From: Brevibacillus ruminantium
Lineage (GTDB): Bacteria > Bacillota > Bacilli > Brevibacillales > Brevibacillaceae
Direction: 5' to 3'
Assembly: GCF_023746555.1 (NCBI RefSeq)
Contig: NZ_CP098755.1
Coordinates: 2,491,001 to 2,555,000, forward strand
Length of the DNA: 64,000 nucleotides
Shown here: one piece after another, positions 18,082 through 26,022 of the stretch
How positions within the stretch are numbered: the first letter of the stretch is position 1
How the letters are laid out: the number at the start of each line of letters is the position of its first letter
Program-made: the position numbers and the translations under genes
The notes under the pieces: generated by a model
What the model was told of the DNA's origin: nothing
Seen by the model: only the letters and a program-made list of their open reading frames with translations
The model's database searches: none

Positions 18082-18119
18082 AAACAGGCAGCCTGTCATG
18101 TGACAGGCTGTTCCTGTTT
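18082..18119 (+). terminator. Long hairpin between recA and recX
   Basis: CAGCCTGTCA pairs with TGACAGGCTG. The stem is extended outward by AAACAGG pairing with CCTGTTT after a two-base bulge. There is no clean T tract, so read-through into recX is likely; a leaky recA-recX hairpin is known in other bacteria. Confidence 0.6.
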
Positions 18120-18201
18120 GCAGGTAAAAACTAGGTTGCCTGCAGGTACAGATACTTGGCTAAGCGTAAGTCAGGTTAGCTGAAGAGAGGGGCGAGGCAC
18201 G

Positions 18202-18831
18202 ATGAAGAGCGGGCGCATTACCGCTGTTCACCGCGATACCAAAAACAAGCATCGCTATCATTTTTATATCGAAGACGAGCTCGTTTTTTCTGTTCATGAG
18301 GACATCCTGATCAAATACCAGCTGGTCAAAGGAATGGAAGTAGATGAGCGCCTTACTCAGGAAGTGTTGCTAGCGGAAGAGGAGCATAGAGCGTATTTGC
18401 TGGCGCTGCGCTATCTCGGAATCAGGCCCCGCACGTCCAAACAGATTCTCGTCTATTTGCAAGAAAAAGGGTACTCGAGGGAAGTGGCCGAAAACATCGT
18501 TGAGCGGTGCAGGCAGATGGGCTATCTGGATGATCAGGCTTTCGCCCAACAATGGGTAAATGAACGGATACGGTTAAAACAGCGAAGTCCTTTGATGCTG
18601 CGCATGGAACTGCAGCAGCGGGGAATTGACAAAGAAACGGCCGAAGATGTGATGAGTACGGTAACCCGAGAGGATGAATTAAAAGCAGCTCGGGTACTGG
18701 TAGAGAAAAAACTTCGCCGCTACACCGGAGAGCTGGAGCGGGAAGACGAGCAGAAATTACTGGCGATGCTATACAGAAAAGGATTTTCCAGTAGTGTGAT
18801 TCAGGCGATTCGGCAGGAATTGAGAAAGTAA
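18202..18831 (+). CDS. recX: RecX regulator of RecA
   Basis: This 209-residue helical protein has the tandem three-helix repeats typical of RecX (ALRYLGIRPRTSKQILVYLQ, MGYLDDQAFAQQWVNERI). RecX limits or modulates RecA filaments. It lies 125 bases after recA, separated by a hairpin, and has its own ribosome site GAAGAGAGGGGCGAGG. In Bacillus subtilis recX is not next to recA; here the more widespread recA-recX order is kept. Confidence 0.92.
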   Translation: MKSGRITAVHRDTKNKHRYHFYIEDELVFSVHEDILIKYQLVKGMEVDERLTQEVLLAEEEHRAYLLALRYLGIRPRTSKQILVYLQEKGYSREVAENIVERCRQMGYLDDQAFAQQWVNERIRLKQRSPLMLRMELQQRGIDKETAEDVMSTVTREDELKAARVLVEKKLRRYTGELEREDEQKLLAMLYRKGFSSSVIQAIRQELRK

Positions 18832-18865
18832 GAAAAGCAGTGAACGCAGCAGCTTTTGCATGTTC

Positions 18866-18895
18866 TTGACAATTCTTGTTCACAAATAATAAAAT
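18866..18895 (+). promoter_or_regulatory. Promoter of the rny leader / candidate small RNA
   Basis: TTGACA (18866-18871) is a perfect -35 element. TAAAAT (18890-18895) lies 18 bases later. Transcription would begin near 18902, some 220 bases before rny. Confidence 0.65.
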
Positions 18896-18901
18896 AGATG
18901 T

Positions 18902-19020
18902 GTATTTACTAGCTGTTTCATACCATTTCGCTGATTTGATCGCTCGTACCTGTGAACAACTGAAGACCCGTACGGACATGTACGGATTCAGCGGACCGAG
19001 TAAAATCGGTCCTGTTTTTT
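18902..19020 (+). ncRNA. Candidate small RNA or attenuator leader upstream of rny
   Basis: A promoter at 18866-18895 is followed by two hairpins. The first has stems CTGAA/TTCAG and CCGTAC/GTACGG (18960-18991). The second is a true terminator, GGACCGA/TCGGTCC followed by TGTTTTTT (18993-19020). The product would be an RNA of about 119 bases ending roughly 100 bases before rny. It could be an independent small RNA or a leader whose terminator controls rny. No known RNA family was recognised. Confidence 0.5.
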
Positions 19021-19119
19021 AGCTTTGAGAAGAGCGACCATACAGCAGTACGCCGTGAAAAACGAATGCTTGGAAAGCGGGGAGATGTCTTACCAAGAGG
19101 AGGTGAAACAAGAGAGCCT

Positions 19120-20676
19120 ATGAGTGCTATTTTTTCAAATCCCATAGTCATGATGATTGTGCTTGTTGCCGTGCTGCTTGTCGGACTTGCTATTGGCTAT
19201 TTCGTACGCAAATCCATTGCGGAGGCGAAAATCTCCAGTGCGGAGGAAGCTGCACTGCAGATCGTAGAAGAAGCCAAACGAGACGCGGAAGCCGTCAAGA
19301 AGGAAAAAGTGCTGGAAGCGAAGGATGAAGTATTTAAACTTCGTTCCGAAGCGGAGACGGAACTGCGCGAGCGGCGCAACGAAATCCAGCGTCAGGAACG
19401 CCGTATCTTGCAAAAAGAAGAGGCGTTGGATCGCAAAATGGAGCAGCTGGAGCGCAAAGAAGAAGAACTGGCTGAGCGCGACAGAACCATTGCGGACATG
19501 CATAGCAAGGTGGAGCACTTATATAAAGAGCAGGTTGCTGAGTTGGAGCGTATCTCCGGTTTGACACAGGAGGAAGCCAAATCGATTATTTTGACCGAGG
19601 TAGAACACACGGTTCGTCACGAAATGGCGGTCATGATCAAAGAGATCGAGACACAGGCCAAAGAAGAGGCGGACAAACGTGCTCGGGAAATCATCACTAC
19701 CTCGATTCAGCGTTGTGCGGCTGACCATGTGGCGGAAACAACAGTTTCTGTAGTCACATTGCCAAACGATGAGATGAAAGGGCGAATCATTGGTCGAGAA
19801 GGACGAAACATACGTGCCCTGGAGACGCTTACTGGTATTGATCTTATCATCGACGATACACCTGAGGCCGTTATTCTGTCAGGCTTTGACCCGATTCGCA
19901 GGGAGATTGCCAAGACCGCACTGGACAAGCTTGTCGCAGACGGACGCATCCACCCGGCACGAATCGAGGAGATGGTGGAAAAAGCTCGTCGTGAAGTGGA
20001 TGAGAGAATCCGTGAGTACGGCGAACAGGCTACTTTCGAGACAGGTGTTCATGGTCTCCATCCGGATTTGATCAAGATCCTGGGACGTCTGCGCTACCGC
20101 ACCAGTTACGGTCAAAACGTGTTGAAGCATTCGATGGAAGTAGCTCACCTTGCCGGTTTGATGGCAGCAGAGTTGAAAGAAGACGTGAAGCTAGCAAAAC
20201 GTGCGGGTCTTTTGCACGACATCGGAAAAGCGATCGACCACGAAGTGGAAGGTTCACATGTGGAGATTGGTGTCGAACTGGCCAAAAAGTACAACGAACA
20301 TCCTGTGGTTATCAACAGTATCGCTTCTCACCACGGGGATACAGAGCCCACATCGGTTATTGCGATGCTGGTTGGAGCTGCAGACGCATTGTCTGCTGCA
20401 CGCCCCGGTGCACGCCGCGAAACACTGGAAACCTATATCAGGCGTCTGGAAAAGCTGGAGGAGATCTCCGAGTCGTTCGATGGAGTGGAGAAGTCTTACG
20501 CCATTCAGGCAGGCCGCGAGATTCGCGTTATGGTGCAGCCTGACAAAATCGACGATGCCGAGGCAACCCGTCTGGCACGTGAAATCACGAAGCGAATTGA
20601 AAATGAACTCGACTACCCGGGTCATATCAAGGTTACGGTTATCCGTGAAACCAGGGCTGTCGAGTATGCAAAGTAA
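19120..20676 (+). CDS. rny: Ribonuclease Y
   Basis: This 518-residue endoribonuclease has an N-terminal membrane anchor (residues 5-25), a long Glu/Arg/Lys-rich coiled coil to about 200, a KH RNA-binding domain ([15 protein letters not shown] near 220) and an HD domain with [10 protein letters not shown] near 366. It starts mRNA decay at the membrane. ATG 19120 gives the family length (520 in Bacillus); an ATG at 19066 would add an unusual tail. The strong AGGAGG lies about 16 bases upstream, so spacing is longer than normal. Confidence 0.95.
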   Translation: MSAIFSNPIVMMIVLVAVLLVGLAIGYFVRKSIAEAKISSAEEAALQIVEEAKRDAEAVKKEKVLEAKDEVFKLRSEAETELRERRNEIQRQERRILQKEEALDRKMEQLERKEEELAERDRTIADMHSKVEHLYKEQVAELERISGLTQEEAKSIILTEVEHTVRHEMAVMIKEIETQAKEEADKRAREIITTSIQRCAADHVAETTVSVVTLPNDEMKGRIIGREGRNIRALETLTGIDLIIDDTPEAVILSGFDPIRREIAKTALDKLVADGRIHPARIEEMVEKARREVDERIREYGEQATFETGVHGLHPDLIKILGRLRYRTSYGQNVLKHSMEVAHLAGLMAAELKEDVKLAKRAGLLHDIGKAIDHEVEGSHVEIGVELAKKYNEHPVVINSIASHHGDTEPTSVIAMLVGAADALSAARPGARRETLETYIRRLEKLEEISESFDGVEKSYAIQAGREIRVMVQPDKIDDAEATRLAREITKRIENELDYPGHIKVTVIRETRAVEYAK

Positions 20677-20704
20677 AGTGGCTGATGCCACTTTACTTTT
20701 TTTT
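20672..20704 (+). terminator. Terminator after rny
   Basis: AGTAAAGTGGC and GCCACTTTACT form an 11-bp perfect stem with a TGAT loop, followed by seven Ts. The stem overlaps the rny stop codon. Confidence 0.92.
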
Positions 20705-20739
20705 GTGCGCTCTATACCTGGATGAGGATGCGAGCGACC

Positions 20740-20871
20740 GCTGTATTTTGAGAATACGACTACTGTATCTCGAGTATACGACCACTTCATTCCGATTATA
20801 CAAACGCTGTAATATAAGGATATGCACGCTGCATTTCAGCGAAATAGCGGTTTTCACGAAAACAGCACCTT
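20740..20871 (+). repeat. Degenerate tandem array with exact 22-bp period
   Basis: Five contiguous 22-base units start at 20740, 20762, 20784, 20806 and 20828, with a partial sixth at 20850. Four of the five begin with GCTG or ACTG. Most contain an AT-rich inverted repeat in the middle, for example GTATCTCGAGTATAC in unit 2. Sequence diverges between units but spacing stays exactly 22 bp, two turns of DNA. It fills the space between the rny terminator and the ymdB promoter. The function is unknown. Confidence 0.6.
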
Positions 20872-20907
20872 TCAACTCCTGCCGAATTTCTGTATGAAAA
20901 CAATTAG

Positions 20908-20916
20908 TGCTATACT
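20908..20916 (+). promoter_or_regulatory. Extended -10 promoter of ymdB
   Basis: TGCTATACT (20908-20916) is an extended -10 element 21 bases before the ymdB start. Only a weak -35 (TTTCTG, 20887-20892) is visible. Confidence 0.5.
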
Positions 20917-20937
20917 AAAGGATGAGGTGAAAGCCAT

Positions 20938-21732
20938 ATGAAGCTGTTGTTTATCGGAGACATCATGGGTTCTCCAGGGAGAGAAATCGTCAAAACCTAC
21001 TTGCCCATCTTAAAGAGAAAATACCAACCCACGTTCCTGGTTGTAAATGGAGAGAATGCGGCCCACGGTCGCGGCATTACCCAAAAGATGACCAAAGAGT
21101 TGCTTGAATCTGGTGTTCATGCGATTACTCTCGGTAACCACACATGGGACAATAAAGAGATCTTTGACTTTATTGACGATGAACCTCGCCTGATTCGGCC
21201 GGCCAATTTTCCGCAGGGTGCCCCTGGGAACGGAATTACTTACATAAAACAATCCGAAGGCGAGCTTGCTGTCATTAATCTGCAGGGACGAACTTTTTTG
21301 CCGCCGCTCGACTGTCCCTTCCAGGTGGCTGATAAGCTGGTCGAGCAGGCGAGAAAGAGAACCAAATATATCTTTGTCGATTTCCACGCGGAGGCAACTT
21401 CGGAGAAACAGGCGCTTGCCTGGTATCTGGATGGACGCGTAAGCGCTGTGGTCGGGACTCATACCCATGTACAGACGGCAGATGAGCGGATTCTCCCGCA
21501 GGGCACAGGTTTTCTCTGCGATGTGGGCATGTGCGGCCCGATGAACGGGATTTTGGGCATGGAGCGCGGAGCAGTTATCCAAAAATTTATGACGCAGCTT
21601 CCGGTTCGATTTGAGGTGGCGGAAGGCCCTGCACAGTTGAATGCTGTGCTCATCACGCTGGATAAAGCAACCGGCCATGCCAAGAAGCTGGAGCGAATCC
21701 GCATTGACGCAGACCACCCGTTTATGGAATAA
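20938..21732 (+). CDS. ymdB: YmdB family metallophosphoesterase
   Basis: This 264-residue protein has the dimetal phosphoesterase motifs GDIMGSPGR, NGENAAHG, GNHTWDN and GTHTHVQTAD. Bacillus YmdB hydrolyses 2',3'-cyclic nucleotides and influences motility versus biofilm choice. The order rny-ymdB-spoVS is the same as in Bacillus. ATG 20938 follows GATGAGGTGAAAG. Confidence 0.93.
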   Translation: MKLLFIGDIMGSPGREIVKTYLPILKRKYQPTFLVVNGENAAHGRGITQKMTKELLESGVHAITLGNHTWDNKEIFDFIDDEPRLIRPANFPQGAPGNGITYIKQSEGELAVINLQGRTFLPPLDCPFQVADKLVEQARKRTKYIFVDFHAEATSEKQALAWYLDGRVSAVVGTHTHVQTADERILPQGTGFLCDVGMCGPMNGILGMERGAVIQKFMTQLPVRFEVAEGPAQLNAVLITLDKATGHAKKLERIRIDADHPFME

Positions 21733-21773
21733 TGAGAGAAGATTTGAATTTTTAGAATATTTACTGCGCTATT

Positions 21774-21802
21774 GCAGGAATTTTTAGGGGTTATGCGAAT
21801 AT
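21774..21802 (+). promoter_or_regulatory. SigH promoter of spoVS
   Basis: GCAGGAATT (-35) and GCGAATAT (-10) are separated by 12 bases. They fit the sigma-H consensus RNAGGAWWW-N11/12-RNNGAATWW at all key positions. spoVS is sigma-H controlled in Bacillus. Confidence 0.75.
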
Positions 21803-21848
21803 CATTCTAATGATGACAGGATTCCTATCAGACGGGAGGTTCTAAAGG

Positions 21849-22109
21849 ATGGAAGTATTAAAAGTTTCAGCAAAGTCTAACCCCAACTCCGTTGCTGGTG
21901 CCCTAGCCGGTGTGCTTCGTGAACGCGGAGCGGCTGAAATTCAAGCCATCGGCGCAGGAGCACTTAACCAAGCTGTAAAAGCAGTAGCTATCGCACGAGG
22001 GTTCGTAGCGCCGAGTGGAGTTGACCTCATTTGTATTCCAGCCTTTACCGACATCGTGATTGATGGAGAAGAACGCACAGCCATCAAGCTGATCGTAGAA
22101 CCCAGATAA
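21849..22109 (+). CDS. spoVS: Stage V sporulation protein S
   Basis: This 86-residue Alba-like protein is almost invariant among spore formers (MEVLKVSAKSNPNSVAG, then GAGALNQAVKA). Loss of SpoVS blocks Bacillus sporulation at a late stage, and the protein may bind nucleic acid. It has a strong GGGAGG site, a sigma-H promoter and its own terminator, so it is monocistronic. Confidence 0.97.
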   Translation: MEVLKVSAKSNPNSVAGALAGVLRERGAAEIQAIGAGALNQAVKAVAIARGFVAPSGVDLICIPAFTDIVIDGEERTAIKLIVEPR

Positions 22110-22136
22110 ATTCCAAACCGAACATGACTTGAGCTG

Positions 22137-22168
22137 CCTGTTTGTTCGTAGAATAAACAGGTTTTTTT
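22137..22168 (+). terminator. Terminator after spoVS
   Basis: CCTGTTT (22137-22143) pairs with AAACAGG (22155-22161) and is followed by seven Ts. Confidence 0.88.
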
Positions 22169-22204
22169 CATGGAAACGAAATAACAAAGGGAAAGAGGGA
22201 GATC

Positions 22205-23143
22205 ATGAGAGTTTTTGATGCCCATTGCGATGTGCTGGCCAAGCTTTGGGAGAATCCCAGTCTGGATTTTTATCAGGGGGATGAAGAGCTGCAAGCAGGG
22301 TTCCCTGAGCTGCAAAAAGGAAACGTCGATATACAAGTGATGGCCTGCTATGTTCCCCGCAAGGTTCCATTTGGTCGGCGTTTTCAAGCTGTGCTGGAGA
22401 TGCTGGATCTTTTCCATGAACGTGTGGCAAGTAAGCAGCTGCGCACGATTCTGAGCCGTTCTGATTTGGATGACTGTGTATTAAAGGGCGATAAAGGGGC
22501 CATTCTGTTTGTAGAAGGCGCACATGCTTTAGAAGAAAGTCTGGTCCAGTTGAGAACCTGGTATCGACTGGGGGTTCGCGGCATGACGTTGACCTGGAAC
22601 CATGGCAATGCGGTAGCGGCCGGCTGTCAGGAGCCCACCCCCGGTGGTTTGACCCAGTTTGGCAGAACAGTAATAGAAGAAATGAATCGCTTGGGAATGG
22701 TCATCGATCTGTCCCATGTGGCCGAGCCCGGTTTTTGGGATACACTGGAATTGTCCAAAGCTCCCGTGATCGCCTCTCATTCCAATGTCCGCAGATTATG
22801 CAATCATCCGCGCAACCTGTCCGATGAGCAAATTACAGCTCTGATGGCCAAAGGAGGAGTCATGGGCCTGACCTTTGTCGACTTCTTTGTCACTGCGGAA
22901 GAGCGCACAGTGTGGATTGATGATTTGCTGCGGCATCTGGATCATGTCTGTGCACTCGGCGGAGCCGATCATATTGCGTTTGGCTCTGACTTTGACGGCA
23001 TTACTACAACTTTCGGAGATCTGGGCAGGGCAGGAGACTACGAGCATTTGGTAAATGCGTTGCTAAAGCATTACAAAGAGGCAGACGTACAGAAATTTAT
23101 GAGTGAAAACTGGTTGCGTGTTTTTCGAAACGTGCTACAATAG
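22205..23143 (+). CDS. Membrane-dipeptidase family (M19) zinc peptidase
   Basis: This 312-residue protein is an M19 renal-dipeptidase homologue. The metal ligands are visible: the DAHCD opening (His7, Asp9), Glu in FVEGAHALEE, His in IDLSHV and His in IASHSN. DHIAFGSDFDG lies near the C-terminus. These enzymes split dipeptides, including ones with a D-residue, and may recycle peptidoglycan peptides. No signal peptide is present, so it is cytoplasmic. It starts at ATG 22205 behind AAAGAGGGAG. Confidence 0.92.
   Translation: MRVFDAHCDVLAKLWENPSLDFYQGDEELQAGFPELQKGNVDIQVMACYVPRKVPFGRRFQAVLEMLDLFHERVASKQLRTILSRSDLDDCVLKGDKGAILFVEGAHALEESLVQLRTWYRLGVRGMTLTWNHGNAVAAGCQEPTPGGLTQFGRTVIEEMNRLGMVIDLSHVAEPGFWDTLELSKAPVIASHSNVRRLCNHPRNLSDEQITALMAKGGVMGLTFVDFFVTAEERTVWIDDLLRHLDHVCALGGADHIAFGSDFDGITTTFGDLGRAGDYEHLVNALLKHYKEADVQKFMSENWLRVFRNVLQ
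23114..23141 (+). promoter_or_regulatory. Candidate promoter for korAB
   Basis: TTGCGT (23114-23119) and TACAAT (23136-23141) are 16 bases apart. They lie inside the last codons of the dipeptidase gene, about 195 bases before korA. A cre-like sequence with three mismatches lies at 23204-23217 in the leader. Confidence 0.4.
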
Positions 23144-23336
23144 TCAGTGAGAACATTAATGTACCAAGTTCAAAATTTAATTCAGGCCAAAGTTAAGTTG
23201 AGTAAAAGCGCTTGCTTTTTTGCATGGCTCAGACTACAATTGGTACAGTCTATGCAGTATTTGTCACATCTTATCGGAACCTGTCGAGTAAGGTGGGGCA
23301 GCTTTTTCTCACAGTCACTGAAGGGGTGGAATTTGA

Positions 23337-25115
23337 ATGATTAGTCAACTTTCCTGGAAAGTTGGAGGACAGCAAGGGGAGGGTATCGAGAGCACCGGTG
23401 AAATCTTCTCGATGGCAATGAACCGGATGGGATACCATCTGTATAGCTATCGCCACTTCTCTTCCCGGATCAAGGGTGGACATACCAACAACAAAATCCG
23501 TGTGAGCACCAAGCCGATGCGCGCAATCTCCGATGATCTGGACATCCTAATCGCTTTTGACCAGGAGACCATTGATTTTAACGCTCATGAGTTGCGTGAA
23601 GGCGGTATCATCATCGCGGACGCGAAATTTAACCCAAAACTGCCAGAAGGTCTGAAACCGGTTCGGTTCCTGACTGTTCCGCTGACTGAAATTGCAGACG
23701 AGCTGGGTACGTCCCTGATGAAAAACATGGTGTCTATTGGTGCATCCAGCGCGATCCTCGGCATTCCAGCGGAAAGCTATCGCAACATTGTTGAAGACAT
23801 GTTCCTCCGCAAGGGCGAAAAAGTCGTTGAGAAAAACATGGATGCGATTCGCCGCGGATTTGACTTTGTCAACGATTTGACTGGTGGACAACTCCCTGAA
23901 TTTCAACTGGAGAAGGCTGAAGGTCAAAAACAGCTGTTCTTGATCGGAAACGATGCCATTGCACTTGGTGCAGTAGCGGCTGGTTGCCGTTTCATGCCAG
24001 CTTACCCGATTACCCCAGCTTCTGAGGTTATGGAATATCTGATCAAAAAACTGCCGAAGTTTGGCGGAACAGTTATTCAAACAGAAGACGAAATCGCTGC
24101 GATTACGATGGCAATCGGAGCAAACTTCGGTGGCGTTCGTGCCTTGACCGCATCTGCGGGTCCTGGTCTTTCCCTGATGATGGAAGCAATTGGTCTGGCA
24201 GGGATTACAGAGACACCGGTTGTAATCGTGGACACCCAACGTGGTGGTCCATCTACTGGTATGCCTACAAAACAAGAACAATCCGATGTCAACGCAATGA
24301 TCTACGGTACGCATGGTGATATTCCGAAAGTGGTAATCGCACCAAGCACAGTGGAAGAGTGCTTCTATGATACTGTGGAAGCGTTTAACATCGCTGAAGA
24401 ATATCAGCTTCCTGTAATCGTGATGACCGACCTTACCCTTTCTTTGGGTAAACAAACGGTTGACCCATTTGATTACAGCAAAGTGGAAATCCGCCGCGGA
24501 AAACTGCTGGCTGGACAAGAACTGCCGGAGAAAGAGCAGAATGATCTGTTCAAGCGCTATGAAGTAACAGAAGATGGCGTATCTCCGCGCGTTATCCCAG
24601 GACAAAAATACGGCTTGCACCATGTAACGGGTGTAGAGCATGACCAAACAGGACGTCCGTCTGAGAACGCTGCAAACCGCGTGGCTCAAATGGATAAGCG
24701 TATGCGCAAATTGGAGGGTGTGCTGAAAACCTTCAAAAACCCTGTAACAGTCGATGCCAAGCATGATGAAGCAGATGTATTGATCGTGGGTATCAACTCG
24801 ACGATCGGTACCATTCAAGAAGCGAAAACCCGCCTTGAGCAAGAAGGCGTGAAAGTAAACCAAGCACAAATCCGTTTGATTCATCCTTTCCCGGCTGAGC
24901 AAGTGAAAGCACTGGTGGAGAAAGCAAAACAAGTCATTGTGGTTGAACACAATGCCCAGGCGCAAGTAACCAATCTGCTCAAACAGCATGTTGGACACGC
25001 AGAAAAAATCCAATCTGTGCTGAAATACGACGGAAATCCGTTCTTGCCGAAGGAAATCTATAGCGAAGTTAAGGGGCTGATTAAGCATGGCGACTTTGAA
25101 AGAATTTCGCAATAA
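23337..25115 (+). CDS. korA: 2-oxoacid:ferredoxin oxidoreductase, fused gamma-alpha subunit
   Basis: This 592-residue protein has an N-terminal gamma-type domain (GGQQGEGIESTGE, SSRIKGGHTN) followed by the alpha (pyrimidine-binding) domain (MPAYPITPASEVMEYL, TASAGPGLSLMMEAIG). With KorB it would decarboxylate a 2-oxoacid, probably 2-oxoglutarate, passing electrons to ferredoxin and making the acyl-CoA. Spore formers such as Bacillus cereus carry this two-gene form near miaB. ATG 23337 follows AAGGGGTGG. The end overlaps korB by 29 bases. Confidence 0.92.
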   Translation: MISQLSWKVGGQQGEGIESTGEIFSMAMNRMGYHLYSYRHFSSRIKGGHTNNKIRVSTKPMRAISDDLDILIAFDQETIDFNAHELREGGIIIADAKFNPKLPEGLKPVRFLTVPLTEIADELGTSLMKNMVSIGASSAILGIPAESYRNIVEDMFLRKGEKVVEKNMDAIRRGFDFVNDLTGGQLPEFQLEKAEGQKQLFLIGNDAIALGAVAAGCRFMPAYPITPASEVMEYLIKKLPKFGGTVIQTEDEIAAITMAIGANFGGVRALTASAGPGLSLMMEAIGLAGITETPVVIVDTQRGGPSTGMPTKQEQSDVNAMIYGTHGDIPKVVIAPSTVEECFYDTVEAFNIAEEYQLPVIVMTDLTLSLGKQTVDPFDYSKVEIRRGKLLAGQELPEKEQNDLFKRYEVTEDGVSPRVIPGQKYGLHHVTGVEHDQTGRPSENAANRVAQMDKRMRKLEGVLKTFKNPVTVDAKHDEADVLIVGINSTIGTIQEAKTRLEQEGVKVNQAQIRLIHPFPAEQVKALVEKAKQVIVVEHNAQAQVTNLLKQHVGHAEKIQSVLKYDGNPFLPKEIYSEVKGLIKHGDFERISQ

Positions 25116-25953
25116 CGTTAAGCCAAACTGGTGCCCGGGCTGTGGAGACTTCTCCGTGCAGGCATCGATTCAACGTGCGGCTGCTAACGTAGGTCTGGAG
25201 CCTGAGCAGCTGGCAGTTGTATCCGGGATCGGATGCTCCGGTCGTATTTCCGGCTACATCAATTGCTACGGTTTCCATGGTGTGCATGGACGTGCACTTC
25301 CTATCGCTCAAGGACTGAAAATGGCAAACCGCGAACTGACCGTAATCGCTGCAGGTGGTGACGGTGACGGTTTTGCGATTGGTATGGGTCATACCGTTCA
25401 CGCGATTCGTCGCAACATGAACATTACCTATATTGTTATGGACAACCAAATTTACGGTCTGACGAAAGGCCAAACCTCTCCGCGTTCTGCGACTGGTTTT
25501 GTGACCAAGTCTACACCGGCTGGTTCCATTGAGTCTGCTATCTCCCCAATTGAATTGGCACTGTCCGTTGGTGCTACGTTTGTAGCGCAATCCTTCTCCA
25601 GCGACCTGAAAGGATTGACAGAACTGATTGAAATGGGTATCAAGCATGAGGGCTTCTCTTTGATCAACGTATTCAGCCCTTGTGTTACCTACAACAAAGT
25701 AAACACCTACGACTGGTTTAAAGAAAACATCGTGCCGGTAGATACCATCGAAGGTTATGATCCTCACAACCGCATCAAAGCGATGGCTGCATCTATGGAG
25801 CACAAAGGTCTCTTGACCGGTCTGATCTACCAAAACAAAGAGCAAAAGCCATATGAACAACTGGTAGCGGGCTTCAAAGAACAAGGTCTGGCTTCCCAAG
25901 ACATTCGTCTGAGCGACGAAGACTTTGCGAAACTGGTTGCAGAGTTCGCGTAA
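25087..25953 (+). CDS. korB: 2-oxoacid:ferredoxin oxidoreductase, beta subunit
   Basis: This 288-residue subunit binds thiamine diphosphate (GGDGDGFAIGMGH, then VMDNQIYGLTKGQTSP) and carries the NWCPGCGDF motif. No extra 4Fe-4S ferredoxin domain is present. It overlaps korA, so translation is coupled. Both kor genes look strongly expressed, with conspicuously regular codon use. A terminator follows, behind which a group II intron has inserted. Confidence 0.92.
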   Translation: MATLKEFRNNVKPNWCPGCGDFSVQASIQRAAANVGLEPEQLAVVSGIGCSGRISGYINCYGFHGVHGRALPIAQGLKMANRELTVIAAGGDGDGFAIGMGHTVHAIRRNMNITYIVMDNQIYGLTKGQTSPRSATGFVTKSTPAGSIESAISPIELALSVGATFVAQSFSSDLKGLTELIEMGIKHEGFSLINVFSPCVTYNKVNTYDWFKENIVPVDTIEGYDPHNRIKAMAASMEHKGLLTGLIYQNKEQKPYEQLVAGFKEQGLASQDIRLSDEDFAKLVAEFA

Positions 25954-25982
25954 GTTCCAAAAGAAAAAAGTTGCGTGATCAT

Positions 25983-26020
25983 AAAAATCCTCTCCATTAC
26001 CGGGAGAGGATTTTTGTTTT
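25983..26020. terminator. Terminator after korB, intron landing site
   Basis: AAAAATCCTCTCC (25983-25995) and GGAGAGGATTTTT (26003-26015) form a 13-bp stem with T runs on both strands, so it can work in both directions. The intron begins three bases after the last T of the plus-strand tract. Confidence 0.92.
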
Positions 26021-26022
26021 TA

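Noticed and set aside
20740-20871. CRISPR array
   Set aside because: The units are contiguous with no spacers, diverge from one another, and no cas gene is nearby.
23144-23336. Riboswitch or T-box in the korA leader
   Set aside because: Only a weak AAAAGC/GCTTTT hairpin and a three-mismatch cre-like site are visible; no conserved T-box or riboswitch core was found.
23547-25112. Long minus-strand open frame opposite korA (521 codons)
   Set aside because: It is fully antisense to a well-recognised gene, has no ribosome site and translates into Cys/His/Phe-rich sequence typical of a mirror frame of biased codons. A 400-codon frame opposite glnA and a 340-codon frame opposite miaB were rejected for the same reason.
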